Below the pieces are notes generated by a model, which saw only the letters and a program-made list of their open reading frames with translations, did not search any database and was not told the DNA's origin. From NCBI RefSeq assembly GCF_004028095.1, contig NZ_SBHM01000007.1, positions 496,001 through 560,000 of the forward strand: a stretch of 64,000 nucleotides of DNA, in the 5' to 3' direction. Below are positions 63,006 through 64,000 of this stretch, piece after piece. Source of the DNA: Paenarthrobacter ureafaciens. GTDB taxonomy: Bacteria; Actinomycetota; Actinomycetes; Actinomycetales; Micrococcaceae. Position 1 is the first letter of the stretch, and every line of letters begins with the position of its first letter. The translations under genes were made by a program, and so were the position numbers.

Positions 63006-64000
63006 CAGTGGCCGCCCAGGAGATCGATTCCGAGGTGGCCCAGCTGCTCCACGACGGCTTCCGCCGATGATTTCGCGAGCTCCGGCGATATGCCCATGGA
63101 GACTGCGGCGACGCCTGCGGCAGCCTCCACGCCCCTCAGGTTGGAGATGGCTTCAATGAGGACGGCAGCGTCCCGGCCGATGGTGAAGACCCTCCCGGCG
63201 GTGGTATCAAGAAGCTTGTATTCCCCCTCCCGTTCCAGGATGAAAGGAGCATTGGGCAGCGGAAGGCCGTGGCTGTCGGGGGCACCGTACAGACTCAACC
63301 CGAAGCCCACCAGGCGGGTGCCAGCGCGTTGCTCTGGACCGATGAACTTCCACGCATCCAGTGCGGCCAAATAGCGCGGAACCCATGGTCTGTTGTTGAG
63401 GGCCGCCACGACCTCAGGGGCGTGGGTCAGGGAGGCTATCGAGGACTCGGGCTTGAGCGGCATCGCTCTGGCCCGGATGTCCTGCAGTTCATCGCCGACC
63501 CAGCCGATCACGGTTCCACTGGGCCCGTTGAGGATGGTCCCGTTGGCGGTGATGTGGATCCTGGCCAGCGTCGAGTCTGCGTTTCCGTGCCCGGCAAGCA
63601 GGGCACGCTCAGACAGTACCGCGTTGACTTCGCTGAGTTGGCGGACAAAGTGGCCGGAGCTGCGGGCTTCATCGGCGTCGTCGAAGAACGACTGCCAGTC
63701 ATCCTGGCCTGCGAAGCGAATGACTGTAGGACCCACAAGGCTGATGAACGGGACGGCCAGGTAGTCCTGAATTTCGATGCTCAGGGATCCGTCCACCAGG
63801 AGTTCTTCGCCTGACTCGTCATAACGGCCCTTGACGGTGACCAGGTCCGGATCGTCGGCGTCGCCATCAATCACCAGGACCACCGAGCCGTCCTCTGCGA
63901 TCTCCTTCGCATAGGAAGAATGCCCCGCGTTTTCCACGAATACGGTGTGGCCCGGGATCCGTCCCGGAATGCCCGTAACCCATTGATCTACAGCCGCCGC
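63005..64000 (-). CDS. daptide RiPP-recognition protein, 5' end outside window
   Basis: The frame is open to the window edge and the first residues (AAAVDQWVTGIPGRIPGHTV, then FVENAGHSSYAKEIAEDG) look coding, so the start lies outside. The C-terminal ~75 residues (EREGEYKLLDTTAGRVFTIG, then DAAVLIEAISNLRG ... EQLGHLGIDLLGG) resemble a PqqD-like RRE fold that binds RiPP leaders. In daptide clusters this partner guides the dehydrogenase. Confidence 0.82.
   Translation of the reverse strand, partial: AAAVDQWVTGIPGRIPGHTVFVENAGHSSYAKEIAEDGSVVLVIDGDADDPDLVTVKGRYDESGEELLVDGSLSIEIQDYLAVPFISLVGPTVIRFAGQDDWQSFFDDADEARSSGHFVRQLSEVNAVLSERALLAGHGNADSTLARIHITANGTILNGPSGTVIGWVGDELQDIRARAMPLKPESSIASLTHAPEVVAALNNRPWVPRYLAALDAWKFIGPEQRAGTRLVGFGLSLYGAPDSHGLPLPNAPFILEREGEYKLLDTTAGRVFTIGRDAAVLIEAISNLRGVEAAAGVAAVSMGISPELAKSSAEAVVEQLGHLGIDLLGGH

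Overview
The window is chromosomal DNA of a high-GC Gram-positive bacterium, most likely an Arthrobacter/Paenarthrobacter-type member of the Micrococcales. The basis is the codon and base composition, GTG/TTG starts, an Arthrobacter-type urate oxidase, a short-LID adenylate kinase, SulP-carbonic anhydrase and CYTH/CHAD proteins, and the general gene content. No rRNA, tRNA or CRISPR array was seen.

Region 1 (1-12.4 kb) is a purine/ureide catabolic block: 8-oxoguanine deaminase, urate oxidase, an NCS2 purine/urate permease, a divergent IclR-type regulator, then an operon of malic enzyme, malate synthase, a DUF6986 aldolase-like protein and (S)-ureidoglycine aminohydrolase. Glyoxylate released from ureides can be condensed by malate synthase and the malate turned to pyruvate by malic enzyme. 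Palindromic sites resembling IclR operators lie before several of these units. An AbiEi/DUF559-like gene flanked by two related 72-bp palindromic elements sits inside the block.

Region 2 (12.4-27.3 kb) holds housekeeping and accessory genes: MmcQ/YjbR, DinB, a histidine-kinase ATPase remnant, a class A PBP, a glutamine amidotransferase, an MFS exporter, an orphan Amt with an altered twin-His site, DnaJC28-like, SulP-carbonic anhydrase, and a translationally coupled acyl-CoA dehydrogenase / PIG-L-methyltransferase / GT2 operon. An IS5-family element is inserted exactly in the stop codon of the last of these.

Region 3 (28.2-47.9 kb) carries adenylate kinase, a rhamnogalacturonan lyase-like protein with a LacI-type operator, an SDR, a Nudix protein, a PIN toxin/antitoxin pair, a MOSC protein, a heterodimeric ABC exporter, hydrolases, CYTH-CHAD, a divergent Nramp with two PRC-barrel-like partners, several small acidic or membrane proteins, and an NrtR-type regulator.

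Region 4 (48-53.9 kb) contains the NrtR-controlled SPFH plus NAD-kinase-like pair, an autoregulated HTH protein, a patatin-like lipase preceded by a leader peptide with mutually exclusive RNA pairings, and a gamma-glutamyltransferase.

Region 5 (53.9-64 kb, minus strand, cut by the right window edge) is the most interesting part: a daptide-type RiPP gene cluster. It has a RiPP-recognition protein, class III aminotransferase, iron-ADH-family dehydrogenase, three 41-46 residue precursor peptides that all end in Thr (none long enough for a usual length filter), a methyltransferase, an additional YcaO enzyme, an M50 intramembrane protease with a PqqD-like N-terminus, an ABC transporter with two permeases, and a small membrane protein. 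Most enzyme genes overlap by 1-4 nt. A stem-loop separates the precursors from the downstream enzymes. The YcaO next to the daptide enzyme set suggests a hybrid modification pathway.
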